A stretch of DNA of 63,524 nt, taken from the NCBI GenBank assembly GCA_937889645.1, contig CALBZE010000096.1:1-63524 (forward strand), given 5' to 3'. Positions within the stretch are counted from its first letter, which is position 1; the number at the start of each line of letters is the position of its first letter. The notes beneath the pieces are model-generated. The model was not told the DNA's origin, did no database searches, and worked only from the letters and a program-made list of their open reading frames with translations. Source of the stretch: an uncultured bacterium. GTDB lineage: Bacteria; Gemmatimonadota; Gemmatimonadetes; Longimicrobiales; RSA9. The position numbers and the translations under genes are program-made. Shown here in pieces: positions 42,094-50,409 of the stretch.

Positions 42094-43107
42094 ATGCCCC
42101 GTCCGATCTCCGACCAGGTCATCGTCGTCACGGGCGCGTCAAGCGGGATCGGGCTGGTCACGGCCAGGGAAGCCGCCCGCCGCGGCGCGCGCGTGGTCCT
42201 CGCCGCTCGCAACGCGGGCGATCTGGAGCGGGCGGTCGAGGAGATCCGGCAGGCGGGCGGCACGGCGATCGCGGTGCCGACCGACGTCGCCGACCAGGCC
42301 CAGGTCGATGCCCTCGCCCGCCGCGCCGTGGAGGAATACGGCCGGATCGACACCTGGGTCAACAACGCGGCCGTCTCCGCCTACGCGACCTTCCAGGACA
42401 CGCCGGTCGAGGACTTCCGTCGGGTCCTCGAGGTCAACGTGATGGGGCAGGTCCACGGCGCGAAGGCCGCGCTGCCGCACCTGGAGGCCTCGGGCGGCGC
42501 GCTGGTCTGCGTCGGGAGCGCGGAGTCCGACCGGGGCATGCCGCTCCAGTCCGCATACGCCGCGTCCAAGCACGCGATCAAGGGGTGGCTGGACGCGCTG
42601 CGCGTCGAGCTCCGCAAAGCCGGGTCGCCCGTGCGGGTGACGCTGATCAAGCCGTCGTCGATCGACACGCCGCTCTTCGAGCACGCCCGGACGCGGCTCG
42701 GCGTGGTGCCGCGCGGCTACCCGCCCGTGTACGCACCCGAGCTGGTCGCCCGCGCGATCCTCTACGCCGCCGAGCACGACGTACGCGACCTCTACGTGGG
42801 GACCGCGGGGAAGACGTTCTCGCTCCTGGAGCGCATCGCCCCGCGGCTGATCGACCTGCAGTTCACCCTCACCGGTTACCGGCTCCAGAAGACCGACCGG
42901 CCGAAGTCGGTGGACGCCCCCGACAACCTCTACGCGCCGCTCCCCAACGATGGCGGCGAGCGCGGCACGACTTCGGGGCGGGTCCGGACGTGGAGCCTCT
43001 ACCCATGGGCGACGGAGCACCGCGCCGGCGTTTCACTGGCGATGGCCGCCCTCGCCATGCTCGGAGCGCTCGGCGTGCGCAGGGCGGCGTCGCGTGGAAG
43101 GCGCTGA
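42094..43107 (+). CDS. Short-chain dehydrogenase/reductase with C-terminal hydrophobic tail
   Basis: The 337-residue product is a classical SDR: cofactor motif VVTGASSGIGLVTA, NNAA motif WVNNAAVSAYA, catalytic Ser in CVGSAESD and YxxxK in SAYAASKHA. After the Rossmann domain (about 1-250) comes an extension with a final hydrophobic segment (GVSLAMAALAMLGALGV) that may anchor the protein in the membrane. The substrate is unknown. The start at 42094 follows GAAGGAAG. It diverges from the permease gene. Confidence 0.9.
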   Translation: MPRPISDQVIVVTGASSGIGLVTAREAARRGARVVLAARNAGDLERAVEEIRQAGGTAIAVPTDVADQAQVDALARRAVEEYGRIDTWVNNAAVSAYATFQDTPVEDFRRVLEVNVMGQVHGAKAALPHLEASGGALVCVGSAESDRGMPLQSAYAASKHAIKGWLDALRVELRKAGSPVRVTLIKPSSIDTPLFEHARTRLGVVPRGYPPVYAPELVARAILYAAEHDVRDLYVGTAGKTFSLLERIAPRLIDLQFTLTGYRLQKTDRPKSVDAPDNLYAPLPNDGGERGTTSGRVRTWSLYPWATEHRAGVSLAMAALAMLGALGVRRAASRGRR

Positions 43108-43134
43108 AGCTCGAGTGACCCGCCGCGTCGTCGC

Positions 43135-43806
43135 CTACCTCACCGCGAACCCGGCGATGTGCGGCGCCACGAGCGGCACGGGCGCCTCGAAGTGCTCGAT
43201 CTCGACGCGGGCGAAGCCGGCGGCCCGGATCGCCTCCCACGTCCGGCGGTCCGGGTGGCACCCATCGGCCATGAGCCGCCAGACCGGCCGGACCATGCGC
43301 TGCAGCCGGGCGCGGCGGCCGCCCTTCGGGTCGGCGACGTGCTCGATGAAGACGAACCGCCCGCCGGGCCGGAGCACGCGCCGGATCTCGCGCAGCGTGC
43401 CTTCCAGGTCGTTCACGCTGCAGAGCACGAGCGAGCAGGCGACGGCGTCGACGGACCCGTCGTCGAAGGGGAGCGCCTCCGCCCTGCCGGCCCGCACGTC
43501 CGCGGCCCGGCCCAGCTCCCGCGCCCGCGCCCGGATCACGTCGTGCAGGTACGGGTTCGGCTCGATCCCGGTCCAGCGGACATCGGGCGCGAAGTAGCGC
43601 AGGTTCACGCCGCCGCCGGGCCCGATCTCGACGACGTCGCCCTCGAGCCCGCCGAACAGCTCCGCCTTGCGCCGCTCGACCGCGCGCGTGTACGGCGCGT
43701 ATTCCCTCGACAGGACCCGCGCCTGGAGTCGCTTGTACCACCGCGCGTCGCGGAGGAAATGACGGCCGGGGCAAGCGCACCCGGGCGAAGCATTCTCGTT
43801 CTCCAT
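43135..43806 (-). CDS. Class I SAM-dependent methyltransferase
   Basis: The 223-residue product has the SAM-binding motif VVEIGPGGGVNLRYF, the acidic motif WTGIEPNPYLHDVI, SVDAVACSLVLCSVNDLEGTLREIRRVLRPGGRFVFIEHV and a C-terminal Pro/Ala segment. It resembles phosphatidylethanolamine/quinone-type Methyltransf_11 proteins, but the acceptor cannot be told. I place the start at 43806 (MENENASPGC); the longer open frame upstream has no homology. It is divergent from the BTAD regulator gene across 170 bp. Confidence 0.88.
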   Translation of the reverse strand: MENENASPGCACPGRHFLRDARWYKRLQARVLSREYAPYTRAVERRKAELFGGLEGDVVEIGPGGGVNLRYFAPDVRWTGIEPNPYLHDVIRARARELGRAADVRAGRAEALPFDDGSVDAVACSLVLCSVNDLEGTLREIRRVLRPGGRFVFIEHVADPKGGRRARLQRMVRPVWRLMADGCHPDRRTWEAIRAAGFARVEIEHFEAPVPLVAPHIAGFAVR

Positions 43807-43976
43807 CGCATGCAATCTATTTCCGCAGCCGGCGATTTGCACCGGCCACCGCCTCAGAGTATCTTCGAGGCACCGCGTTGACATCGAGTCTCGGCGGGTG
43901 GCGCAGCCGGTCTCGGGTTCGTTCCGTTCCGCGAAGTCTGCGGGGTCGGTCGGCGTCGTTGCCGAATGAACCGCGT

Positions 43977-46664
43977 GTGATTCACCTTTTCGTACTCGGA
44001 CCGCTCGACATCCGCGACGAAGCGGGGAGCGTACTCGACGACGTTCCATCCCAGCCCAAGCGCGCGGCGGTCCTCGCCTTCCTTGCGGCCGCGACGCCGC
44101 GGGGCTATCACCGCCGCGACACCCTCCTCGGCCTGTTCTGGCCCGACCTCGAACAGCAGCGCGCCCGGCGTTCGCTGAATACGGCGATCAGCTACCTCCG
44201 CGGCAAGGTGGGCAAGGAAGCGATCGTCCGTCGCGGCGGCTCGGAGCTCGCGCTCTCGGAGCGGCATTTCTGGTGCGACGTCTGGGCGTTCGACGACGCG
44301 ATCCGCGACGGCCGCTTCGCCGACGCGCTCGACCTGTACCGCGGCGACCTCCTCGAAGGTTTCTTCATCTCCGGCGCACCCGAGTTCGAGCACTGGCTCG
44401 ACCGCGAGCGCGCGCGGCGGCGCCAGCAGGCGAGCGACGCCGCATGGGCTCTCGCCGAGCGCGCCGAGACCGAGGGCGACGCCGACCGGGCGGCGCGCTG
44501 GGCGCGCCGGGCGGCGTCGCTCACGCCCCACGACGAGGCCACGCTGCGCCGTCTGATGGCGCTCCTCGAGCGCAACGGCGACCGGGCCGGCGCGCTGCGC
44601 GAGTTCGAAGAGTTCTCGCGGCGTCTCTACGAAGAGCTGGAAACGGAGCCGTCCGCGCGGACGCGGGAGCTGGCGGACCAGATCCGCGCGCGATCGGCGG
44701 CGGCCGGGTCGGCACCGGGCCGGGCGCCATCGGCTCCGTCGGCCTCGGTCGAGCCGTCGACTGCCTCGCCCGACCGTCCGCCGGCCGCGGCTCCGGACCG
44801 TCCGCCGGCCGCGGCCGCGGGGGCGCCCGGACCTGTCCGACCGTCGCGCGAGCGCGAGGCGCTCCCACCCATCGGGCCCGCGGCGCCGGCCCCGTCGCCG
44901 CGCGCGCCCGGGGCCGGGCGCTCGCGCAGGGCCGGGCGCACCCGCGGTTCCGCCCGCATTGCGATCGGCGTCGTCGCGTTGATCCTCACCCTGGCGACCC
45001 TCGCCCCGCTGGTCGTTCGGGAGGGCGGAGGAGATGCGCGTAGGGCGCCGAGGGAGGACCCGTCCCTCAAGCCCTGGTCCCTGTGGGGACCTACGACGCC
45101 GTCGGTCGACGCGTTCGCCCACTACCGCGCCGGGCGCGTCGCCCTCGCGGGCGGCGACTTCGCCGAAGCCGTCGCGCACCTGCGGGAAGCCGTCGCCATC
45201 GACACGACGTTCGCCCTCGCCTACATGCACCTGAGCTTCGCCGCGGACTGGGCCGGGGACAACGATCTCGCGCTCTGGGCCGCCGAGCGCGCCGCGGCCG
45301 ACGCCGACAGGATGGAGCCGTGGAAGCGGGCGACCGCCCGCGCGTGGCGCGCCCTGCTCCGCGGCGACCCCGCCACCGCCGAGCGGATGGTGCGGGAGGT
45401 CATCTCCGACCACGTCGACCCGGACGCGTACCACGTCCTGGCCGAGGTCCAGTTCCACTGGAAGCCGACGCTGGGCGAGTCCGCGCTGGACTCCCGCGCC
45501 GCGTGGGAGCGTACGCTCACGCTTCGCAAGAGCGAGAACGGCGACGTCGGCGCGCTCATCCACCTCGTCAGGATCGCCGCGGGCCAACGGGACACGGCGG
45601 CGTTGCGCTCGTTCGCGCGTCGCGTTCGGGACTATCGCCTGCCCCGCGGCGGGTTCCACGAGCTCGGCGCCCGCGCCCTGGCCGCCTTCGCGATCGGCGA
45701 CGAGTCCGACCGGCGGGAGATCCTGAACGAGCTGGCCACGGCGCCGGACGGGGCGGTCCTCGACGTCGCCCGCAGCGTCGCCGTCTTCGCCCATGACCTG
45801 GACGGCGCCGCCGCGCTCGCGCGCCTCCTCGCCGGCCCGGGGCGGGATCCCTTCAACGTCGCCTGGGGCGCGGTGTGGGAGGCGCAGATCGCCGCAGCGC
45901 GCGGCGACATCCACACGGCGGCCGCGACGCTCCGGGCCGCGGACGCGCTCCCCGCCGACCGTACGGCGGAACTCGTCGCCGCCCTCGCGCTCGCGCCGCT
46001 CGCCACGTTCGCGAGCCACGAACTCGCCGCGGTGCGGCAGGCGATCGAGCGGTCGCCGGACGACGCCTTCGTCGGTCCCGGCATGGACTTCTTCGTCTCG
46101 GACGGGATCTATCCGCCCCGACGGGAATACCTCCTCGGCCAGCTCGGCCTCCGGCTCGGCGACCTCGATGGCGCCCACCGCATCGCTTCCAGACTCGAGC
46201 GGACCGCCGGGCGCACGCGCATGGACGACCGGTACTACGCCGCCTACGCCCGGGTCCTCCGCGCCGAGATCGCCCGCGCCTGCGGCCGCCCGGCCCGCGC
46301 GCTCGAGGCGCTCGGCCAGCCGGAGATCCCCGCCGCCGGCACGCGCCCCGATTTCGTCGACCACCCCCTCGCCCGGGAACGCTGGTTGCGCGCCGAGCTG
46401 CTCCACGAGCTCGGCCGCGACGAAGAGGCGCTCGCCTGGTACGCCACCTTCCCCGATCCCCAGGGCTACGACCTCGCCTACCTCGTCGCCGCGCGGATCC
46501 GCCAGGCGGAGATCCACGCCGCCCGGGGCGACGCCGCCGCCGCGGCGCGATACCGGACCATGGCCGAGGAGAGCGCCGGGCGGCGCGGGGATCTCGCCAT
46601 CCCTCCCGCCACGCGGGTTTCGCAGGGCCACCCCGTCTGCGCGGCGATCGACCCGCGCCCCTGA
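43977..46664 (+). CDS. Membrane-spanning BTAD/SARP-type transcriptional regulator with TPR-like region
   Basis: The 895-residue product starts at GTG 43977 with an OmpR-like winged helix (IHLFVLGPLDIRDEAG, RRDTLLGLFWPDLEQQRARRSLNTAISYLRGKVG) followed by a bacterial transcriptional activation domain (about 100-245; HFWCDVWAFDDAI, FEHWLDRERARRRQQASDAAWALAERAE). A Pro/Ala/Ser-rich linker leads to a transmembrane helix (about 327-346, IAIGVVALILTLATLAPLVV) and about 540 residues of TPR-like helical repeats, which would lie in the periplasm. This suggests a one-component sensor: outside TPR domain, inside DNA-binding domain. An ATG at 43878 is an alternative start but adds residues without homology. 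Heptamer repeats downstream are its likely site. Confidence 0.88.
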   Translation: MIHLFVLGPLDIRDEAGSVLDDVPSQPKRAAVLAFLAAATPRGYHRRDTLLGLFWPDLEQQRARRSLNTAISYLRGKVGKEAIVRRGGSELALSERHFWCDVWAFDDAIRDGRFADALDLYRGDLLEGFFISGAPEFEHWLDRERARRRQQASDAAWALAERAETEGDADRAARWARRAASLTPHDEATLRRLMALLERNGDRAGALREFEEFSRRLYEELETEPSARTRELADQIRARSAAAGSAPGRAPSAPSASVEPSTASPDRPPAAAPDRPPAAAAGAPGPVRPSREREALPPIGPAAPAPSPRAPGAGRSRRAGRTRGSARIAIGVVALILTLATLAPLVVREGGGDARRAPREDPSLKPWSLWGPTTPSVDAFAHYRAGRVALAGGDFAEAVAHLREAVAIDTTFALAYMHLSFAADWAGDNDLALWAAERAAADADRMEPWKRATARAWRALLRGDPATAERMVREVISDHVDPDAYHVLAEVQFHWKPTLGESALDSRAAWERTLTLRKSENGDVGALIHLVRIAAGQRDTAALRSFARRVRDYRLPRGGFHELGARALAAFAIGDESDRREILNELATAPDGAVLDVARSVAVFAHDLDGAAALARLLAGPGRDPFNVAWGAVWEAQIAAARGDIHTAAATLRAADALPADRTAELVAALALAPLATFASHELAAVRQAIERSPDDAFVGPGMDFFVSDGIYPPRREYLLGQLGLRLGDLDGAHRIASRLERTAGRTRMDDRYYAAYARVLRAEIARACGRPARALEALGQPEIPAAGTRPDFVDHPLARERWLRAELLHELGRDEEALAWYATFPDPQGYDLAYLVAARIRQAEIHAARGDAAAAARYRTMAEESAGRRGDLAIPPATRVSQGHPVCAAIDPRP

Positions 46665-46685
46665 CGACCCCCGCCGCGTCGGTCA

Positions 46686-46725
46686 GGTAATCGTTTGGTT
46701 ATCCCCGCGGGCCTCTTTCGTTATC
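46686..46725 (+). promoter_or_regulatory. Phased heptamer direct repeats, likely site for the BTAD regulator
   Basis: GGTAATC (46686-46692), GGTTATC (46697-46703) and CGTTATC (46719-46725) start 11 and 22 bp apart. The longer copies TTTGGTTATCCCCGCGG and TTTCGTTATCGCCGCGC (46694 and 46716) match at 14 of 17 positions. SARP/BTAD activators bind heptamer direct repeats on one DNA face, with 11-bp or 22-bp phasing, just upstream of the target promoter. The regulated gene would be the RCC1 lipoprotein at 46836. Confidence 0.65.
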
Positions 46726-46835
46726 GCCGCGCCTGAGTTTCTCCTCCACGATCGCTCGGCCGAGCCGGCGACCGTCCCGGCCCCGGGGGACGTGCGCCGC
46801 GATCGGCACGTTCCCAATCGCCTGGAGGGGAGATC

Positions 46836-48629
46836 ATGTCACACGACACGGCGATTCGCGCGCGCACGCGTTCGCGTGCGCGACCGACCGGACCGGAGTG
46901 GCGCGAGGCGTCGGTGAGGGGGCGTTCGGGGAGGATCGGCGCGTGGCGGATGGCGCTGTTCGCCGGCGCGCTGGTGGCCGCCGGCTGCGCCGACGAGCCC
47001 GTTGCGCCTCACGGCGCCGAGCCCGAGCCGACCCGGCCGTCGTTCACGATGCTCCTCACCTGCACCGTGGCGGTGCACGGGGGGACGATGGACTGCGAGC
47101 CGTCGTCGGCCGCGCCCGGGGCGGACGGCCCCCGGCTCAACCTCATCGTCGGGAGCCAGCACCAGTTCGTGCGGCTGGCGAACGACCCGCCGGTGATGGA
47201 GGACGATGTCTGGAAGGCGAACGTGACCGTCCAGAACCTGTCGCTCCAGCCGATGGCGACGGCGGACGGCATGAACGCCCACGCGGACGGCGTGCGGGTC
47301 TTCTTCGTCGACGAGCCGACCAACGGCGTCGTCGTCTCGAACCACGACGGCGTCGGCACCTTCATCGACTCGGAGGAGCGCAAGTACTACGAGTACGGCG
47401 ACGATCTCCTCGGTCCCGACGGGATCCTGGGCCAGGGTGAGACGAGCGGCGCGAAGGAGTGGCGCTTCGCGCTCAACGGCGCGGAGACGTTCCGGTTCAG
47501 CGTGCTGATCGCCACCACGGTGCCGGACCCGACCTCCTACGGCGTGCATTTCACCCGGCTCGACCTGGCCGGGGATCACAGCTGCGCCGAGGCGTCGAAC
47601 GGCGAGATCTACTGCTGGGGATTCAACGCGTACGGCGAGGTCGGCGACGGGACGACCTCGGCCCGCAACACGCCGCGGCGGGTCGCCCCGCCGGACGGCG
47701 TGAAGTTCACGCGGGTCGCCTCGGGCTTCGCGCACACCTGCGCCACCGGCGACGACGGGAAGGTCTATTGCTGGGGCGCGGCCAGCCTGGGCGCGATCCC
47801 GGGTTGGGCCGGCAACCAGAAGACCCCGGTCGCGATCGGCCTCCCGTCTTCCGGAGAGCCGTGGTCCGACATCACCTCGGGGAACCACCGGTCGTGCGCC
47901 TTCGACGTGTCCGGAACGCTCTACTGCTGGGGGTACACGCTGACCACGTACAGTCCCGGCGGGACGGTGGTGGTCCCGCTCCCGGACTCCGGGAGCGTCA
48001 CGCTCTCCAACGTGGCGCACGGCGCCAACCACCTCTGCGCCGAAGGGTCGGACAAGAAGATCTACTGCTGGGGGATCAACGGGGCCGGGCAGCTCGGGAT
48101 CGGCGCGACGGGGAGCCGGGAGGAGCCCACGGCGGTCGCCGCGCCCGGAGAGGTCACTCTCTCCAGGGTGGCCGCCGGCTCCAACCACAACTGCGCGTTC
48201 GGTTCGGACCACAAGCTGTATTGCTGGGGGGCCAACAACTACGGCCAGCTCGGCGACAGCACCAAGGCCGCGAAGTGGTCGCCGACGGCGGTGAAGGCGC
48301 CGGCGGGCGTGACGTTCACGGAGGTGGCCCTCGGGACCGAGCACACCTGCGCCATCGCGACCAACGGCCGCATCTACTGCTGGGGGAGGAACTCCGTCGA
48401 CTACCAGCTCGGCGACGGCACGGGCGAAGACAAGCTCACGCCGGTCGAGGTCGCGGCGCCGCCGGGGCTCACGTTCTCTGGGCTGGAGGCGGGATCGTAC
48501 CACACCTGCGCCCGCGGCTCCGACGGCCGGACGTACTGCTGGGGCAAGAACCTGAGCGGGCAGGTCGGCGACGGCCGCGGGGGATACGCGACCGTGCCGA
48601 CCCCCGTCGCCGGTACGACCCGGCCGTGA
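46836..48629 (+). CDS. RCC1-repeat lipoprotein
   Basis: The 597-residue product has a long basic N-terminus and a lipoprotein signal (MALFAGALVAAGCADE, Cys51), a beta-rich domain (about 55-235) and then about eight RCC1-type repeats of about 50 residues, each with paired cysteines in a pattern like HTCAIATNGRIYCWGRNSVDYQLG and preceded by a V/F-T-x-V/L segment. It is a predicted seven-bladed propeller with many disulfides, so exported. GGAGGGG precedes the ATG at 46836, but an internal ATG at 46950 would also fit a lipoprotein start. It lies between the BTAD regulator and a RiPP-like precursor. Confidence 0.87.
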   Translation: MSHDTAIRARTRSRARPTGPEWREASVRGRSGRIGAWRMALFAGALVAAGCADEPVAPHGAEPEPTRPSFTMLLTCTVAVHGGTMDCEPSSAAPGADGPRLNLIVGSQHQFVRLANDPPVMEDDVWKANVTVQNLSLQPMATADGMNAHADGVRVFFVDEPTNGVVVSNHDGVGTFIDSEERKYYEYGDDLLGPDGILGQGETSGAKEWRFALNGAETFRFSVLIATTVPDPTSYGVHFTRLDLAGDHSCAEASNGEIYCWGFNAYGEVGDGTTSARNTPRRVAPPDGVKFTRVASGFAHTCATGDDGKVYCWGAASLGAIPGWAGNQKTPVAIGLPSSGEPWSDITSGNHRSCAFDVSGTLYCWGYTLTTYSPGGTVVVPLPDSGSVTLSNVAHGANHLCAEGSDKKIYCWGINGAGQLGIGATGSREEPTAVAAPGEVTLSRVAAGSNHNCAFGSDHKLYCWGANNYGQLGDSTKAAKWSPTAVKAPAGVTFTEVALGTEHTCAIATNGRIYCWGRNSVDYQLGDGTGEDKLTPVEVAAPPGLTFSGLEAGSYHTCARGSDGRTYCWGKNLSGQVGDGRGGYATVPTPVAGTTRP

Positions 48630-48703
48630 CTGTGTCGACGGCCCGGCGGCCGCACCCGTGACTCGTCGAATACTTCGTCTACGGATCGACCAAGGAGGGG
48701 ATC

Positions 48704-48901
48704 ATGGCACGCGAGAGCGTGATCGATATGCAGAGCGCTCGGCCGGCGCGGGGCGAGACGGCTCGCCGGGATTGGACCGCGCCGGCCGTCGAGGATCTGG
48801 CGCCGTTGAGCGCGTTGACGCTCTTCTCGACGCCGATCGAAGGCAACGAGCGTGGATTCAGCTGGCTCGACATCGCCGATCCGTCGCGCCGCCTGGGCTG
48901 A
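48704..48901 (+). CDS. Candidate lasso-type RiPP precursor peptide
   Basis: The 65-residue peptide starts at ATG 48704 after a near-perfect AAGGAGGGG ribosome site. It has an N-terminal leader ending in RRDWTAPAVEDLAPLSALT, which fits the lasso leader pattern (aromatic-x2-Pro-x-hydrophobic, then a short stretch and Thr), and a C-terminal part LFSTPIEGNERGFSWLDIAD followed by PSRRLG. One possible core is Gly51 to Gly65 with Asp59 as the ninth residue, which would suit a nine-membered lasso ring, but the residue before the core is Arg rather than the usual Thr at -2, so the cleavage site is uncertain. A lasso B2-type protease gene follows. Confidence 0.6.
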   Translation: MARESVIDMQSARPARGETARRDWTAPAVEDLAPLSALTLFSTPIEGNERGFSWLDIADPSRRLG

Positions 48902-49030
48902 CGCTGGCCCTCGGCGTAATCGCGGGGCGCAGCTCGCCGCCGTGGCGGCGGCTCGCCCCGCTTCGCACGCCCGCGCCTCGCGGGGGCGCGCCGCGGTTCG
49001 CAAACGCCCCCGGTCGCTTCTCGCCGCGCC

Positions 49031-49060
49031 TTGTTCCCGCATGCATCGTCGAGGTATACT
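49031..49060 (+). promoter_or_regulatory. Sigma70-type promoter before the B2-type gene
   Basis: TTGTTC (49031-49036) and TATACT (49055-49060) are separated by 18 bp, with the predicted start point about 25 nt before the B2 ATG at 49093. The protease gene may thus be transcribed separately from the precursor. Confidence 0.5.
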
Positions 49061-49092
49061 CCGACCATGGAGGACGCGGCCGACCCACGACG

Positions 49093-49620
49093 ATGATCTC
49101 ACCCCGATCCGCGCTGAAGGGCGTCGCCGCGGCGCTCGTCGCGCCGTGGCACCTCGAGGGCGAACGGCTCGAGCGCCTGCTCGAGCCGTCGGCGGGGGGC
49201 GCCTATCGTGCCTCCGATGGCGCCGCGCATCCCGCCCTCGAGGACGGCACCGATCGCGCCGCCGAAGACGCCGCGCATCACGCCTCCGATGGCGCCGCTG
49301 CGCGCCGGCGTGAGAGCGCCGACTGCCGGGCCGCGGTGCGGTGGGCGAACCGTGCCCTCCGCATCCTGGCGCGGCTCCCCGCCTCGCCCTGGCGCAATAC
49401 GTGCCTCTACCGCGCAACGGCGGGGTGCCTGGCGCTCCGCTGGCTCGGCGAGCCGGCGTCGCTCGTCATCGGCGCGCGCCGGGACTCGCGGTCGGGCGAG
49501 ATCCAGGCCCACGCGTGGATCGAGGCGCCCGCGCTCGGTCCCGCGCCCGACGACGGGTACCGGCCGCTCGCCCGCCCGGCGGCGCTCCGGGCAACGCGCC
49601 AACCTACCTTGCTCCGGTAG
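49093..49620 (+). CDS. Lasso peptide biosynthesis B2-type protein (transglutaminase-like protease)
   Basis: B2 proteins are Cys proteases that remove the leader from lasso precursors. The 175-residue product has the family's N-terminal helical part and a core SPWRNTCLYRATAGCLALRW (Cys104 as nucleophile) followed by GEPASLVIGARRDSRSGEI and QAHAWIEAPAL (His140). Acidic residues follow in APDDGYRPL. A repeat-rich insertion (about residues 36-70, DNA repeats at 49210-49298) separates the two halves. No asparagine-synthetase-like cyclase (C protein) or PqqD-like B1 protein is visible in the window, so the locus is incomplete or uses partners elsewhere. Confidence 0.8.
   Translation: MISPRSALKGVAAALVAPWHLEGERLERLLEPSAGGAYRASDGAAHPALEDGTDRAAEDAAHHASDGAAARRRESADCRAAVRWANRALRILARLPASPWRNTCLYRATAGCLALRWLGEPASLVIGARRDSRSGEIQAHAWIEAPALGPAPDDGYRPLARPAALRATRQPTLLR
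49210..49298 (+). repeat. In-frame repeats inside the B2-type gene
   Basis: GCCTCCGATGGCGCCGC occurs at 49210-49226 and 49282-49298, with GCCGCGCATC at 49222 and 49270 between them. They encode an Ala/Asp/His-rich insertion between the N-terminal and catalytic parts of the protein. Confidence 0.8.
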
Positions 49621-49631
49621 GACCTCCCGCC

Positions 49632-50267
49632 TCAGTGCATCCGGCTCCCGCGCGAACCGCTCGCGCTGTCGTCCTTCACTACCACGAGCGGCCGGTCGAC
49701 CAGGTGCTCGGCCACGAACCACGCCTGCAGCTCGTTCGTCCGCAGAACGTTGGAGACCAGGATGTCGTTCGTGACGAGGTCGCCCAGCTCGTCGGCGCGG
49801 ATCGCGACCCGGCGCGCCTCGCGGATGATCTGCTCGTGCGCGTCGAGCAGGCGCGACAGCATCGCGGGCACCTCCTCCACGCCGTCCGGCGGCCGCTCGA
49901 TGCGGGTGAGCTCGGCGACGTGGCGCGCGTCCCCGACGGCCACGCCGCCCAACGTCTGCACGCGCTCCGCCAGGACGTCGACCAGCGCCTCCTGCTCCTC
50001 GGCGTGCTTGTCCATGAGCAGGTGGAGCTGATAGAACGTCGCACCGCGGACCAGCCAGTGCGTCTTCTTGTAGAGGTCGTGCAGGATCCGCGTGTCGCAG
50101 AGGATCCGGTTCAGCTCCGCCGCCATCTCGCTGCGCACCTCCTCGGACAGGCCGAGCGGCATGTCGCGGAGCTGGTCGAAACGCTGGACTTCCCGGCTCT
50201 GCTGGTGGAGGTGAGGCTGGCTGGCGCCCGGCGGCGAGTGCGGCCTGGGCATGGGTGCGCTGGCCAT
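49632..50267 (-). CDS. Dps-like ferritin (DNA starvation/stationary-phase protein)
   Basis: Dps forms a 12-subunit shell that oxidises and stores iron and protects DNA. The 211-residue product carries the Dps ferroxidase signature KKTHWLVRGATFYQLHLLMDKHAEEQ and the helix LSRLLDAHEQIIREARR. It has an extended, Pro/His-rich N-terminus (about 35 residues) and a C-terminal extension, which in Dps proteins often bind DNA. It lies 11 bp after the B2-type gene on the opposite strand. Confidence 0.92.
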   Translation of the reverse strand: MASAPMPRPHSPPGASQPHLHQQSREVQRFDQLRDMPLGLSEEVRSEMAAELNRILCDTRILHDLYKKTHWLVRGATFYQLHLLMDKHAEEQEALVDVLAERVQTLGGVAVGDARHVAELTRIERPPDGVEEVPAMLSRLLDAHEQIIREARRVAIRADELGDLVTNDILVSNVLRTNELQAWFVAEHLVDRPLVVVKDDSASGSRGSRMH

Positions 50268-50409
50268 CGGCTCTGCTCCGTCCCGTTGAGATCCATCGCT
50301 GCGCGCCCCGCCGCCGCCGAGTGGAGGCGACGGGGCGCGTCACCCATTCGGGTTCGCTCCCGCGCGTGCGGGCTCGTTCAGCGATGGAGGGAGCAAGCGT
50401 CGTGCCCCA

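Noticed and set aside
43878..43976. Upstream ATG start for the BTAD regulator
   Set aside because: The added 33 residues are basic low complexity; the winged-helix domain begins directly at the GTG at 43977. I could not exclude it completely.
43854..46631. 925-codon open frame on the minus strand opposite the BTAD regulator
   Set aside because: Same GC-driven shadow; no ribosome site or recognisable motif, and the plus-strand protein has clear domains.
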